From Lenzites betulinus (Eukaryota; Basidiomycota; Agaricomycetes; Polyporales; Polyporaceae), in NCBI GenBank assembly GCA_022264855.1, contig JABYQU010000027.1:310001-374000 (forward strand): 64,000 nt of DNA. The letters are read 5' to 3'. This document shows positions 48,047-60,246 of this stretch, in pieces. Under the pieces are notes generated by a model. The model ran no database searches. It was given only the letters and a program-made list of their open reading frames with translations, and was not told the origin of the DNA. Made by a program: the position numbers and the translations under genes. Numbering within the stretch: position 1 is the stretch's first letter; each line of letters opens with the position of its first letter.

Positions 48047-50445
48047 GACGGCGAGTAGAGGCTGGGTGAGACGACTCGAGTGCGTTGTCTGAACTGGGTG
48101 TAACCCGGCTTGGGGACTTGGAGGCCATCTCCTGGTGGCTTTTATACTCCTCTGAGCGGGCGTACTATGTTCCATCTCGCCATAACTGGGTGAAGTGTCG
48201 GTAGATTGGGCTCCGGCTTGAGCGGATTGCGGGCACTTCTCTCAGCACCGAGGCCGACGTCGGAAAGGGGCAGCATCATGTCTTCAGTTGCTTTGAACAA
48301 GCAATGCGCATGGTTCTGTGCTTCGCGCATCACTTGACGAGCAAGAAGCATGCGTTGCGTCGTTATGTAAACCGCTATTCTGTCATGAGATCCCTGTCGC
48401 GGCCGTCAAAGGAGGAACGAGAGCGCCTGCCCGTGACCTACACAAACGGCGCGGCTTGTGGCACCCAGAGTCGATTGCATAAATAGCAAACCACCAGTAG
48501 ATCATGTTGGCAACACATTCACCTCGAAGGCTCGGATTTTGATACGACGAAGCACCGGCGCTGTGGGAGTTCTGTATGGGAGCATATGACGGCCGGCCAA
48601 CAGAGCGCCCTACGGTGCCTTTGATCAAAATGCGCAAAGCGCGCGAGGTGCACTGGCATGCAAGGCGGCACCGGCGAGAACTGCATTGTCAGACAAGTCG
48701 TTCACAGCCGTAAGGATTGACCTGGTTGCCGCGCCGGCCGTCATTGTTTTTTGACATGCCGTCGCGTATGTTGGCAGATAACGCTGGTTGCGTCGAAGGG
48801 TCCGATGCCGATGAGCGGTCGCGTTGTTGAGAAGTTATGGTTGCAGGGAAGCAGACCATCAATATTTGCTGCCTCGGAGTCGGGGCCGTTCTTGAACATT
48901 CGCGAATGAGGGCCCTGCGCGCATAGTCCTGCTAGCAGTACACCTGTCCATAGAGTATTTAGTGGACAGTCGTATGCTGTTCGAAACTGCTGAACTTACT
49001 GGCACTGAACATGACGGCGGGAGGGCGAGAAAAAGGTCCAGTGTGTACTGAGATCCAGCGTAGGATCTTTGGAGCTCGCAGTCAGCACCCGTTCGCAATT
49101 TTCAAGACACCGTTACCTTGTGTGCACCACGAAGATACCACATGGCGCCGTCTTCATGGAGAGCTCGTTCATGGCGCGAACAGCCGACCATTTAGTAGCG
49201 TCCGTCATGTGTGCTGCCACACGAACAGTGTTGGAAATAGAGTCGCTGCCGAATATAGGGGAAACCTGAAAGCGGGTCGGAATAGCTCTACCCGCTGCAT
49301 GCACAGACTGCTTCACAGGGGTGGATTTGTTAGTCCATCATCAGGCAAGGTCAAGGCGATGATACTCACCACCAAGTGGTGTGCTCTGCTGTGCTAATCA
49401 CGATACGTATGCATGCCACTGCAGTGCCGGTCTTCCTTAACTCCGGAGATAGGTCGTAAATCTCTTCCGGACTTTGGCACCCAAGTGCAGCACATCGTGG
49501 TCATGCGGTTACATTTCGCGAGACGTCTCAAATCTCGACAAGGCGAGCATCTCGAACAGCCTGGTGCAACCTTGTCGAAAGGGATGCATTCAAACGCTGA
49601 CATCGAGGTAAGATCAACATGGTGCGCGGCGCGAGGTTGGTATTACGCACGTACCAGTACATTAAGCACGCCTATGAAGGCAGCATGGTTACATACGCCC
49701 AGTATTGCATGCGGTACACTGTGTAAGCGTTTATAAGTGTATTCTTGTCCACTTAAAAGACGAATCTGAGGAAGCGGCGTCAGACTTGAAGTCGCAGTGA
49801 GCGCGTGCCGTCACTCGTGAGTCTGTGGGCGATCTCAGGGAAAATATCGTGGACCTGTGAGTCCAATGAGTGGTCTGGAGCGAGTTTTACAGATGTGTCA
49901 ATTTTCTGTGAGGCTGATATCGTTATGAGCAATAGTAATCAATGACATCGCAGAGTCTGGAGTCGGGACACACGGGAACACCTCTGCTCACCTCTGGCAG
50001 GTTTGCGTTAGCTTGTTATATCCGGATATTTCTCCTTGAGAGACGTAGAACGTGTTTTTGTTGATAATGCAGAAACTAAAAGACAGCCAGTGGACACGTA
50101 CAGAGTGTTCTGCAGAACATACGTTGTGGAGTCTGGACGGCGCGTCTCCCCAAATTGAGAAACTGTCGGCACCCAAGTTCAAACTCAACGTTCCCACGGG
50201 GGACCTCAGTACACAATGCTTGCACACAGGTCCGGTCATGACCGGATGACCATCTTCCTTGACATGACGGTCTCCAGAACCGCGCTTAAGACTGTAGGGA
50301 GTGGCTGCGTGCAAGAAACCAGTATGATTATGATACACATATCACGCAAAGACTATCTACTACCACACAACCAAACGACGACAGCGACAGCGACAAAGCG
50401 ATACACAATCTCCACCCCACGCCCAGCAATAAACGCACGATCCCC
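48047..50445. other. 2.4-kb intergenic region
   Basis: Peptidase promoter at one end and the 3' flank of the TPR/F-box gene at the other. The short ORFs show no recognisable domain, repeat or RNA gene. Confidence 0.5.
48140..48146 (-). promoter_or_regulatory. TATA box of the G1 peptidase gene
   Basis: TATAAAA on the minus strand, 94 bp upstream of the ATG at 48,046. Confidence 0.55.
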
Positions 50446-52785
50446 TCACGTCTGCTGCAGCCCCGGCATCTCGTAGTCCATCGGGAGGTCCTTCCGCTCC
50501 GTCCACGCCGCGTCGTCCGTGCCCAGGTCCACGCCCTTCGCACAGTCCAGGCGCCGGCGCGACGGCAGCTCCTTGAGCTCGACCTTCTCAGCCTTGCCCC
50601 CGCCAGAGCCCGCGTGGCGCACGACGACGTAGTGCTCGCCGTGCCAGCCGACGAAGTCGAGCGCGGGCAGCGCGCCCGCGATCCCGCGCGCACTCGCGGC
50701 CCAGAGCTCGGTCTGCACCTGGAACTCCTTGTCCGAGAGCAGGTTCGGCTGTGGGCGGCGCCGGGCGCCGTTCAGGTGCAGCATGGTGAGGGAGGGGAAG
50801 GCGGAGAAGGCGGACGCGTATTCGTCCTGTGCGCTGGTCAGCTCTGTTGGGGATGGTGTTAGAGGAGGGGGACGTACGATGGGCTTAGCCGACGCGGCGG
50901 TCTCTAGGTGTATTGCTGTCATGGCTCTGGGGATGGCGCTTATGAGAGCGTTCAGCGCTGCGTCGGTGAGGTTCGCGATCCGTACTCGGAGAGCACGTAG
51001 GTCGACCAAGTCGGGCAGCACGCTGTGTACCAGGTCCCACGGGCAGCAGCCCAAGTCTAGTCTCCTGAGTTTCGGCCGCTGGCGTAGGAACTGTGTCACA
51101 GACTGGAACAAGTTGATGTCGTCGTCGTGGCCGACCATGATAAATCGGAGCTCCTCCAGATGGGGGAGGAATGTGTGTACGCCGTCGATGACATGGTCGC
51201 TCCCGAACACAACACGCGCCGAGCAGGGTTCCTCGAACGTGCCGTGCAGAGTGAGGCTCTCAAGCCGGTGGGCGTGAGCTATCCGCGCGAGGACGACGTG
51301 AGAGATACGCGTGTCCACCAACTCGAGGTGCGTAAGGTTGCGGATGGTCGTCGACTGGAATGCATGGTCCCATGAATGATTCCGCTGCAGGTAGGCGCCC
51401 AGCGTCAAGTGCCGCAGAGTCCCTTGATTTTGGTCCAGCACCCTCCGGACCTCGCCCATGTCGGCAAAGCCATCGTCGTCTTCTGCCCGCAGGATGAATT
51501 TCCGCAGGCCTCTGAATTCGGACTGACGGTGTTCGACGTCAGATTGTGAAGATACCGACTGATTCAGAGAGGAACGCACCACGCCGACAGCATCAAAGTG
51601 CCAGCCTATCAGCCCGAGCGTGTGGAGATTGGGGTGGGTTTGGAGGACGGCCTGCACCATCTCCACGCGGAGCTCCGGGTAGCCTATCCACTCGAACTCC
51701 CGAAGAGCGCTGAATGCAGGCAGCGCGGACTTGAACATCCCTGCGAACCGCACGGAGAGTTTCATTCATGGGCGAGCAGGTGGGAAACGCAGCTGTGACT
51801 TACGCGTCATGAGATCAAACATGTCGTTCTCCTCATACGCCCAGTGCAGGCGGAGCGCCTTCACGCGGCTCGCGAACACCGGGTCCGCCTTGACCCTGTC
51901 GAAGATGTCGAGTCCACGGTTCAGGTCTTGGTCCTCGCCGAAATAGAGGTCGATGGTGTGGAAGATCAGCCGCACCGCGATGTCTCTGTGAAAGGCGGAC
52001 ACAAAGAGCCAGGTGCGCAGGTGGTAGCGTGGGATGAAGCGGGCGATTAGCTCCCAAATCTCAGGCGGCGCACGCTGCGAGGCCGGCTCGTCGACGAAAT
52101 GTATCTGAATGCGCGTCAGCGATCAGTAGCACTGGGAATATGGGTGGACAAGATCCGCCAGAATAGCCGAGGCTCATGCTTCTGCCCTGCTCCCACCGAT
52201 GAGAAGGAGTGCCCCTGGGCACTTCGACGCTTCCAGCCGACTGGGGGCTGCTTTCGACGGGTGGTTGGTTCGTCCCCCCTCTCGCCGCATTGTGGAGGAC
52301 GGGTCCGAAAGAAGAAAGCACACTCACCATGTTGCTTCGTCTGAGATACCCCTGCAGCTCTCGATTTGACGGGTCCAGCTTCGCTACAGCCTGGAAGTCC
52401 TGCTGAGCCCGCGCAAGGAGCTTGTCGCCCGCAGTTTTGCGTGCGTGGCCCCGCGCAAGTAGTGCCCTCGCCACATCCTTCTTCTCCAGTCCTGGTGTGC
52501 GCAGATACACGTCCAAGTAGTTCTCGACCTCCTCTCCGTACCTGGCAGCGCCCGCCCAGTCAGCATCGCGCACCACGCACGGAGTCGCCTCGTTCTCGCG
52601 CCCGACGAAGACGTCGACAGCACGCACCTTCCACTCTCTATCAGCGCGAGCGACGTCTCGAGCAGAAAGTTCGCCTTGCGGACTTGCGTCAGCGACTCGA
52701 CCGCACCAAACACCGTCGCGGTGAGCTCATCCTGGACTTGGCTGGGGCCGGCCATGGCGTTGGCAGTCGTAGATCGTGGGGGCAT
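50446..52785 (-). CDS. F-box/LRR protein with N-terminal TPR-like repeat
   Basis: Exon 1 encodes an N-terminal helical region (QVQDELTATVFGAVESLTQV). Exon 2 adds a TPR-like unit (VARALLARGHARKTAGDKLL, then AQQDFQAVAKLDPSNREL). After an intron of about 150-250 nt around 52,100-52,330 comes the F-box APPEIWELIARFIPRYHLRT, with FVSAFHRDIAVRLIF. The rest is LRR-like (REFEWIGYPELRVEMVQ, LRHLTLGAYLQ, LRALRVRIANLTD) and ends in DYEMPGLQQT. The second intron joins ESGR to YGEEVENYLD. ATG 52,785 or the better-spaced 52,755 (MAGPSQVQ) may be the start. TPR plus F-box proteins of this shape are common in agaricomycetes and are presumed ubiquitin-ligase adaptors; the target is unknown. Confidence 0.85.
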
Positions 52786-53385
52786 GGTGCGAAGTCATGA
52801 GCACCGCAACGCTGCCTCTGCCGTCGGACCTGCAGCGCTGGCGTTCCCGTGGCCAGGGGCTCGGGTGTGGAGATTGAGAAGAGCGTGGTACCGCCCGGAC
52901 GGGAGTGTGAATAAGGGCCCGTTCCAAGGGGCGTTCGCGGGAATCTCGCGCTGCGTATCCGGCGTTGCGGTACGGCCGAAAGCAACCAAACGACGGCCCG
53001 GGTTGACGGGAAAATTATGTCTTTTGTGCGCAGTCCAGTCGCAAAGTAGGGAAATGTAAAGCAGTGCCAGAGATGTGGTGGTGGTGTGGAGGAGAAGGAT
53101 GAAGATAGTGGTCGCACAGTTAGGCTACCTTAATTATGTGTCGCTCTCACTGTAGAGACTGTGTAGACCCCCCTCACAGCCGCTGAAGTCGAGCATCGTA
53201 GTACGATTGACCAAAGAGTACTGTACATCGTGCGGACGTAGCGCGCATAAGGGGCAAAACAAGCTACATATATCGCAAAGCACGATGAGACATGACCGAT
53301 CGAAACCAGACGTCCGGGTGAGGGATACACCAGGGGACGGGTATTGTGGAAAACAACCCAGGTCCGAGAAGAAAACAAGGACAAG

Positions 53386-53428
<43 letters not shown>

Positions 53429-53575
53429 ACGGATCGCTAAAGGAGTGGACGAATCAACGAAGGCGGGCGACGCTATATACAGCGGGCTGAGTTCATTGTT
53501 CACAATAGTGGGGTAGGTGTGAGGGGGAGGGTGTGTGCTGCACAAGAGGAAAAGGGCGGGGTTTGCGAGGCTCTT
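52786..53575. other. Intergenic region with CAA microsatellite
   Basis: Promoter of the TPR/F-box gene and 3' flank of the Kre9-like gene. No coding gene was seen. Confidence 0.5.
53388..53429 (+). repeat. (CAA)n microsatellite
   Basis: About 14 perfect CAA units. It lies outside any supported coding frame. Confidence 0.9.
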
Positions 53576-54410
53576 TCACAAGAGTAGAGCGGAAAGGGAG
53601 GCGAGGCCGCAGGCAGCGATGAGACTGTACACGCCTTGGGTGCTCGTCAGGCTGACGGCACCGTTGCTACCACCCGCCGCGGTAGCACTGGCGCTGGCGC
53701 TGGTAGAGCCGCTCGGCGATGTGGCCGAGGCAGAACCCGAGGCGGTCGCAGAGCTCGCCGCGCTCGAGGTAGGGGCGACCGCAGCTATCCATGGATGAGC
53801 ACACGAAATTAATGACAGTGCGTGAGATCACATACTGCCGGGAGGCTTCACAGTGAACACCGGGCTGCTCGCAAGGATCTGGCTGGTGTTTGTAGTGTTG
53901 ACAAATTCGACCTGATAGTCATCGCCAACTACCAGGGTCACATTCGTACTGCGTCGCCCCAGGATGAGGACGACATCGACAAATGGACTATATGTATTCC
54001 CACTCACACTGTGAAGGTCTTGCGCCGACCGTTAGCAGCGATCGTGTTTGAGGGATTGGCAAACTCACCAAAGCCGAAACATTCACAGACGATGCGATGG
54101 AGAATGCTCCGTTAAGGGTACGGTTGTTCGAGTTCACAACGTCGATGTTAACGAGGCTGGGATCACCCTGGCTGAACGTCCATGTGATTGTGTTGCTGGT
54201 GTTCTGAACCCTGTGTCCTGGTGAGCTCAAATTCGCCCTCGAGGGGAAGACAATTGGGTAACTACCAGTAGGACGTCTCAGAAGGGCCAGTGATGTCCAA
54301 TGCATCTACCGAAATAACAATTGTCAGTTTGCTTGATACCTGTTCTATTTTGTGTCGCACATACTGGCCACAGCGATCGGAAGAGCGAGAAGAGCGAGTG
54401 AAAAACGCAT
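53576..54410 (-). CDS. Kre9/KNH-type Ser/Thr-rich GPI-anchored protein
   Basis: A small secreted cell-wall protein, presumably tied to beta-glucan organisation or adhesion. A signal peptide (MRFSLALLALPIAVA) leads into NALDITGPSETSYWVQ, NTSNTITWTFSQGDPSLVNI and LVVGDDYQVEFVNTTN, the Kre9/KNH-like (Ser-Thr-rich GPI family) domain. A Ser/Ala/Thr/Gly-rich linker and a hydrophobic C-terminus (GLASLSALLL) look like a GPI signal. Four or five short exons with consensus borders: for example exon 1 ends VA, then NALDITG after TTCGGTAG. Likely N-glycosylation sites (NRT, NVS, NTT, NTS) are plentiful. The exact wall role is not known for basidiomycete members. Confidence 0.85.
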
Positions 54411-55396
54411 TTTGAACAGCGAGCGGCGCGCCTGAACGGCTTGTAGCAGCGAGGGGAGGGGGGCGGGGAGGTGGGGGAAAGGCAAGGAACCTTGAGGCCC
54501 GCCAACCATCCTCGCGACTTTTTGTCGTTGTCTCAGAACTTCTATTCCCACGGGCTCTACTTAGTTCATGTTTAGATTTGCGTGATGTTGACATCATGTT
54601 GTCCTGTCGGTTCTCCCGTGTTCGAGACATCTGCAGGCGGGGATAGAGCGCCTGATATGCCTGGAAGACACCCTTTTGACGTACAATTCCAACGAGGACG
54701 TCCGGAGTTCCTATGTCCATCTTCTGGGCTGTTTTGAAGGCGCAGTGCCCATGTGCCATGCGCTGCCATGCGCCAGTCGTCGCCAAGCGACAGCAGGAGG
54801 AATTGTCCTCAAATTGGAAGTTGCAGGAACCAAATCGCGGAACAACCGATGATCGAATGGTCTCGGGCGATGCCGTGGTCAAAATATTGGCCACATGCCC
54901 GTGCCTCTCTGAGCGTTGTCGTCAGTTATTCACGAAGTTCACTCTGGATACTTCACGACATGTTTCTCAGCTGAATTGTGTTACAAAACAGCGTGCAATC
55001 CAAACTCACAATCTGGGCGATACTATTGCGCTGCGTAACAGGAGTTAGGCTGATGACTCTCACCGAAGACGACCTTGCGCGCGCCCGGTTTATTGCCAAT
55101 TCCACGCGTGCCGTAGTACGATTGACCAGATGAGCAAGCCGCTATAGCGCGGGTGAGCCTATGGGACACGGTATGTCGACGCTACCCACTGATCTACAAT
55201 TCGATCAAGTTGAAGGCATCCATTCACTAATATCTCGTCACTAAAACATTAGACAAATATATGATAGCGAGATATGCTCGTCGTCTAGTGCAAGACCTTG
55301 CCCGGGAGGTCCCAAAGAGCAGCCACGGGCCAACAAAGGGACTCACAGGGCGCAACAAGATAGCCGAGTCCCGTTAGCAGCTCCAGGTCACTGGTC
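54411..55396. other. Intergenic region and 3' flank inside duplication
   Basis: 54,411-54,958 holds the Kre9-like promoter. From 54,959 on it is the duplicated 3' flank of the F-box gene, matching 22,957-23,396 in reverse. No further gene was seen. Confidence 0.55.
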
Positions 55397-57635
55397 CTAG
55401 TACTCTTTCTCCTTGATCTCACTGCGGTAAAAGAATGGATGCAAGAATTCTGCAGCCAAGCCAGGATGAGCCAGGCTTGCAGTGACAACAACACGGACAT
55501 AGTACGCACGCAGTCCATGCCCGTCGTGGTACCGCAGCAGCCACTCCCAGTCCTCGCATCCAAAGTCCTCCACGGTGCGGAAGCTCATCGTGGTGTCCTC
55601 CCAGAGTGGCGCGAAGGTCCATTTGCCAGTCGTAGCATCGCGCTCGATTCCACTCAGGCGCGAGCCGTACCCTAGTAGTTCTGTCGCGGGCGGGTGGTCT
55701 TTGAGCAGCGGTGGCCGGAGGTCGAGGTTGCCTGCCTGATCAAGTACGTGCACGTAGCCCAGCGAAACGCGTCTCTTGAGCTATACAAGTGCTATCAGCG
55801 AGACAGAGACGGGAAACGGCTTCGGTACACACCATAGCGATCCAGTCTTCGATGGACACGCCGGCGAAGACTTGAAAATTCCAGGTGATAAGCAGGGCGG
55901 AAAGGCCGAGCGGGAGACGCTCGTCGAGAAGCGTCATGTGCTCGCGCGTGAAGTTCTTGCCCTGCAACTGGAGTCCGACAACCTCAAGCCGCGGGAGGGC
56001 TGTGAATATACCGAGGAATCGCGTGTACGCATCCATGTTCGCGAAAGGCTCGTTGAGCGCGAGGTCGACGCGCCGCATCCCTGTCTTCCCCTGCAGGAAT
56101 GTGATAATGGGGTCCGGGTTGTCAACGGACGCGGGGTGATAGCCATGGACGGAGGGCGAACATATCAGCTTGAACGAGACTAGGTGTGGAAGGGCGCGTG
56201 GGGCAGCCTCAAACGCCGTTGTGAGCTGTGGACCAGACTCGCTATCAGTAGCCAGTATGTTGAGCGTGCGTAGCTGTGAGCACTGCTCAAGGACGGAGCC
56301 GAAGCTCTCAAAGCTGTTCGGGTCTTGCAAGGAGAGCTCGTGTAGACCAGAGAAGACGCTGGGAGGGGAGGCCCATACGGCGTCGCGCCATACGGAGAGG
56401 TAACGAAGCGTATCGGGCGCGTTCTTGGCCAAGGCCGTCAGTTGCGGTTCCACATTTTCGTCGCGGTGGTACAAGGGGAACTGACGAGACTCCCCGGCCA
56501 AGGACAATGTTTGGAGGTTCTTGAACTGTGCTAGGTATTGCGACGCATCCTCCGAGTCCGAGTCGTCGGGATCAAGAACACTGGAAGGTCGTAACGTAAG
56601 CATGCGGCCAGAAAGGCGAGCGGAAGAGCGCATACGAGATACTCAGTTCAGCGAGCGTTGGTCCGCATGTACGTGCCAGAACATCCAAGACCGAGGACGT
56701 CAATGGCGGCGATGTTCCATACCACCGGAATGAGCGCAGGTGCGGAAGCACCTCCAGCGCTTCGATGATGTGCGCTGGCAAGACTTCGTGCGAGCCTTGC
56801 TCAAAAATGAAGACCCTACGATCCGTCTCCGCTTCGTCTTCGATGTCATCGTCGGGCTCGCAATATCCCTGTGTGTGTGCGAATACGGAGAACTCCTTGA
56901 CGAATTTCGCGAACTTGGCATCGCCCGCGATATATTGTAGCATTTCCGTGTACATGGCGTTGCACTCTACCATGAACGCAACGTCTTCGGCAATGAAGCC
57001 ATCCTCTTGATCTTCGACCCTCCACATCCCGATTTGAACAGTCACCCGGGAGAAAACGAGCGGCCGAGCATGGTCACGGAACAGTCTTGACACGGAGAGA
57101 CATTGGCGCTGGTCATCGCGTGGCAGATTCTTCACGACAAGATCCCAGAGCTCTGAAGGTATGCGAGAGTAGTTGTAGGCGATTTGTTCGTGCTTGGACA
57201 TAGTTTTAGAAGGTTCAGGACGCGGTCAACTGGGTAGAAGGCAAGGAAAGGAGCCCCGGTAGGCGCGCATTGCATTGCAAGCGGAAAACGGCAGTAACGG
57301 CACTGGAGCGTGCATTTCGTTACCTCCAGTACTACGCGGAGAAAGTGTCAAACTAGGCCAGTCCAGCTTGCCTATACGTGAGGCCTCGAGGTCCAGAGAG
57401 TGTGATACACACTGACCATACTACAGTAGTACAGTGACAGTACGGCGCCCGTATTGTACCCGCGATGCAGAATCAGGAAGGGCAGTGTACAGCCACTATA
57501 GACAAGAAACATGCGGAATGAAGCTTTGAAGTTCGACGTACATACATTGAGATACAGTACATCGATACATAAGTCCGCAGGAATACTACGTATCATCATG
57601 TCCATCTCGTGTACTAGTAGTCGTGAAGGCATCGG
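54959..57635 (-). repeat. Inverted segmental duplication, right copy
   Basis: Reverse-complement partner of 20,725-23,396. The left edge is catgtttctcagctgaattg and the right edge reads gtcgtgaaggcatcgg, seven bases before the GH16 stop codon. Differences are scattered substitutions and small indels, mostly outside coding parts. Confidence 0.8.
55397..57201 (-). CDS. F-box/LRR protein, intact duplicated copy
   Basis: Starts at the ATG 57,199-57,201 (MSKHEQIAYNYSRIPSELWD). The F-box region continues through CLSVSRLFRDHARPLVFSRV, then an acidic linker (EPDDDIEDEAETD) and LRR-like blocks (LEVLPHLRSFRWYG, LQTLSLAGESRQFPLYHRDE, LHELSLQDPNSF, LRTLNILA). Exons 56,636-57,201, 55,833-56,580 and 55,397-55,780, with 52-55 nt introns; the joins read LSIS|VLDPDDSD and WIAM|LKRRVSLGYVHVLD. 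It keeps the start codon and lacks the 15-nt stop-bearing insertion of the copy at 21 kb, so this is the likely working gene. Presumed SCF adaptor. Confidence 0.85.
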
Positions 57636-57642
57636 GAGATAT

Positions 57643-59150
57643 TTATAGGAACACCGAAGAGAAAGCGGCGACCACCGTCGCACCGACAAGCGCGAGGTAG
57701 GCGCTCCCACTCATATCCCAGGGGCCGACGTTCCTGTTGGCCGCAGAGCTGCTCCCCGAGCTAGACGACCCGCTCGACGATGCGGTCGCGGTCGCAGAGA
57801 CGAGCACCGTCGAGCCGCCGGACGCCGTGGCGACGAGCGCGGAGGTGTTCGAGAACGCCTTGATGTACGCGATCTCGAAGTATGCGTTCGCGTAGTTCGA
57901 ACCGTTGGTGATGACGTTGTCGAGGTAGCACGCCGTCGCGGTGCCGTCTCCGCCGCATGTCGCCTCGTAGACGCTGGCTTCGCCCGCCCTGTAGATTGAC
58001 GGGTGAGCGACGGCACAGGCGTACATGGGATGCGCTTCTTACCAGTTTCCGCAGAGCGTGATGTCAATGACGAGCTGCTGGGGAGTGAAGAACTCGCTGA
58101 TGTCGCATGAGGATGAAGGGTATGACGCCGAGGGTGTTCCCCACGAAGAGGGGTCAATCGAGTCCGTAGCACTGGACACGGAGCTCGGAACGCTATCCCT
58201 CTGAAGAAAGGTCAGTCAGAGAGCAAACCTCGATAGTCACGAAACGTACAGTCCAGAACCAAATGCTAGTACAAGCCATTAGACGTGATGATCGCACTGA
58301 AAGCCATGCTCACGACTCACAAGATGCCAGAGGTGTCGATCTGGGCCGCCCACACACCTCCACCCGCGGTGGCAAACGTCTCGCCGAAGCTGTTCGCCTG
58401 CGTTTCCGCGACGGTGCACCCCGCATCCGTCGAGCAGTTTGTAGAGCCCGTGGTCCCCGACTGAGTTACTGACGACGCCTGAGTGCAACCGTTCTCCGTG
58501 TGAAGCGCCATCTGGTTGTACGTCATGAGGTTGACCGCCTCGATGATGTCGATCTCGCCGCCCACAGGCCAGTCTTCTCCCTTCGTCCAGAACGAGGGCC
58601 ATACCTATGAACGCGGAGAAAGATAATTAGGGCCGGGAGATCGAGTGACATGTCGCAGAGTACGTACAGAACATCCGTATGGTAGGTGGGTGGCATCAAA
58701 CACCAGGACCGTGCCGATGGAGAAATAGTCCTGGGTCGTGATTCGTACCTGGTCGAGCAAAGTTGAGTATGATATGTTCCGAATGCTGCCCGCCCGCGAA
58801 TCGCAAGGAGATAATGTCAACGTACCGAATCGCGCTTGTAGTTGTACGGTACAGTGGTGGTGTTATCCACTTTGATTATCGCGTTGCCGGCGTCATTAAC
58901 GTATGCCAACTTCGACTCGGTGGCGTTGGTCTGGGTGACCCAGTTCACGTCGCCTGTGGAAAAGATCAGCATCACAATAGCAGATAACACCGCCATGAGA
59001 CGTACCACTCGTCAAATTATCGTAATTTCCGTAGAAATCCCATCCAGTGAAAAAGTTGGACCCTGAATATTCTTGCACGAGGTTATACGTCGCGAGTGCG
59101 GGACTCGAAGCAACCAGGGCGACTGCCGCTGCTGTTGTCGTAACGCGCAT
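57643..59150 (-). CDS. GH16 endo-beta-glucanase-like, GPI-anchored
   Basis: A secreted GH16 retaining glucanase, laminarinase-like. The signal peptide (MRVTTTAAAVALVASSPALA) is followed by YNLVQEYSGSNFFTGWDFYG, then the catalytic EIDIIE (ExDxxE) in GGEIDIIEAVNLMTYNQMAL. Downstream are the Cys-bearing CTQASS and CSTDAGC segments, FTPQQLVIDITLCGNWAGE and the Ser-rich linker SSSGSSSSGSSSAAN before a hydrophobic GPI-type tail. It has about six exons with short introns. This is the shape of wall-active basidiomycete GH16 enzymes, likely remodelling beta-1,3/1,6-glucan. Its stop lies seven bases from the edge of the duplicated F-box block. Confidence 0.92.
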
Positions 59151-60246
59151 GGCTCTGGAAGTTGTATAGTTCTGCCCAAAGGAGATGTAGAAGGGATATG
59201 AGGGTGTTCAAGTAACAGCCTAGTGCGGTCTCAAGATTTTCGCTCGGTAGGAAGGCGCGCAAAAATGAAATGGACTGAGTTGACAAGCCCTTGCACGAGT
59301 AGCGTTGAAAGAGGAGAGGCTGACGGTAGAAGGCAGACCAAGGGAAGGGTGGAAGAGATATATTTGTTCCTGGACTGGGTTATATACGGGGCACCGGAAG
59401 CGCAGCATAGTCCGACAATCGTCACTTGCGATCACAGCCGCCGCAGGGGGAGAGCATTTTACGAGGCTCAGGCCAGGCTGCATGGAGCGGTGCGGCGATT
59501 CAGAATCGGGTACGCTATTCTTGCAAGACGCTTTAGTGGAAGACCACGAGGCTCGGGCGAGGTGCTCGATGATGCAACACTTGCTTCCTCGCAGCCGCCA
59601 TCGCTGGCCAGCCCACGTCGCTAGCCGCTGCGCCTCTGCCGTGAGCTACCGAGGACCGCTGAACTTGCCCACTTACCAGCACCTTCCCTGCCATCTTTGT
59701 GCCCCATTTGAACTCCGGAGCCTCCATGAACACGACTGCGGAACGAGCGGATCGGAGCGCCTCGCCACCCTCTGGGCGCTGCGCACCGGTTATTTTTCGC
59801 TCGACGTTGAGGTGAGTTTATGCTCGCTTGGCAGCTGAGAAGACGTGCACGGCCTTTGGGAGGACGCAGGATGGGGGTCCCGTCATCGTCGACGACGACG
59901 TCAGCACAGGCAGGGAGCAGAGGAGGCTAGATGGCCCGTGCACCCGAGTGGCTCTGTTTGGGCGCGTGTTTACGCGTATTTACGAGCATTTCTCACGTGC
60001 AGACTATATATACGGCCTCGTGACTAAGACGTGACCTTGTTTCCCCCCTCGTGATCGCTTCTCCCCCGCAATTGCCCCCTCGCCCTCACCGTCTCGCACG
60101 GCGAGCAGCCCCCGTCGGCCACTGTCGCACACGACGAAGGCGCCATTTTTGAGCACCCGGTGATCCACTAGCCTTGCTAGCCAGTAATATCGCATACCGG
60201 AGGCCTCGACGATACCACACAAGCCTCCCACAAGCCTTGCCGAAAC
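59151..60246. other. Divergent promoter region, GH16 and bHLH
   Basis: About 1.1 kb between outward-facing genes. TATATATA at about 60,004 lies some 240 bp before the bHLH start, and gttatatac at about 59,380 lies about 230 bp before the GH16 start on the other strand. The 177-codon open frame at 59,305 has no recognisable domain. Confidence 0.5.
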
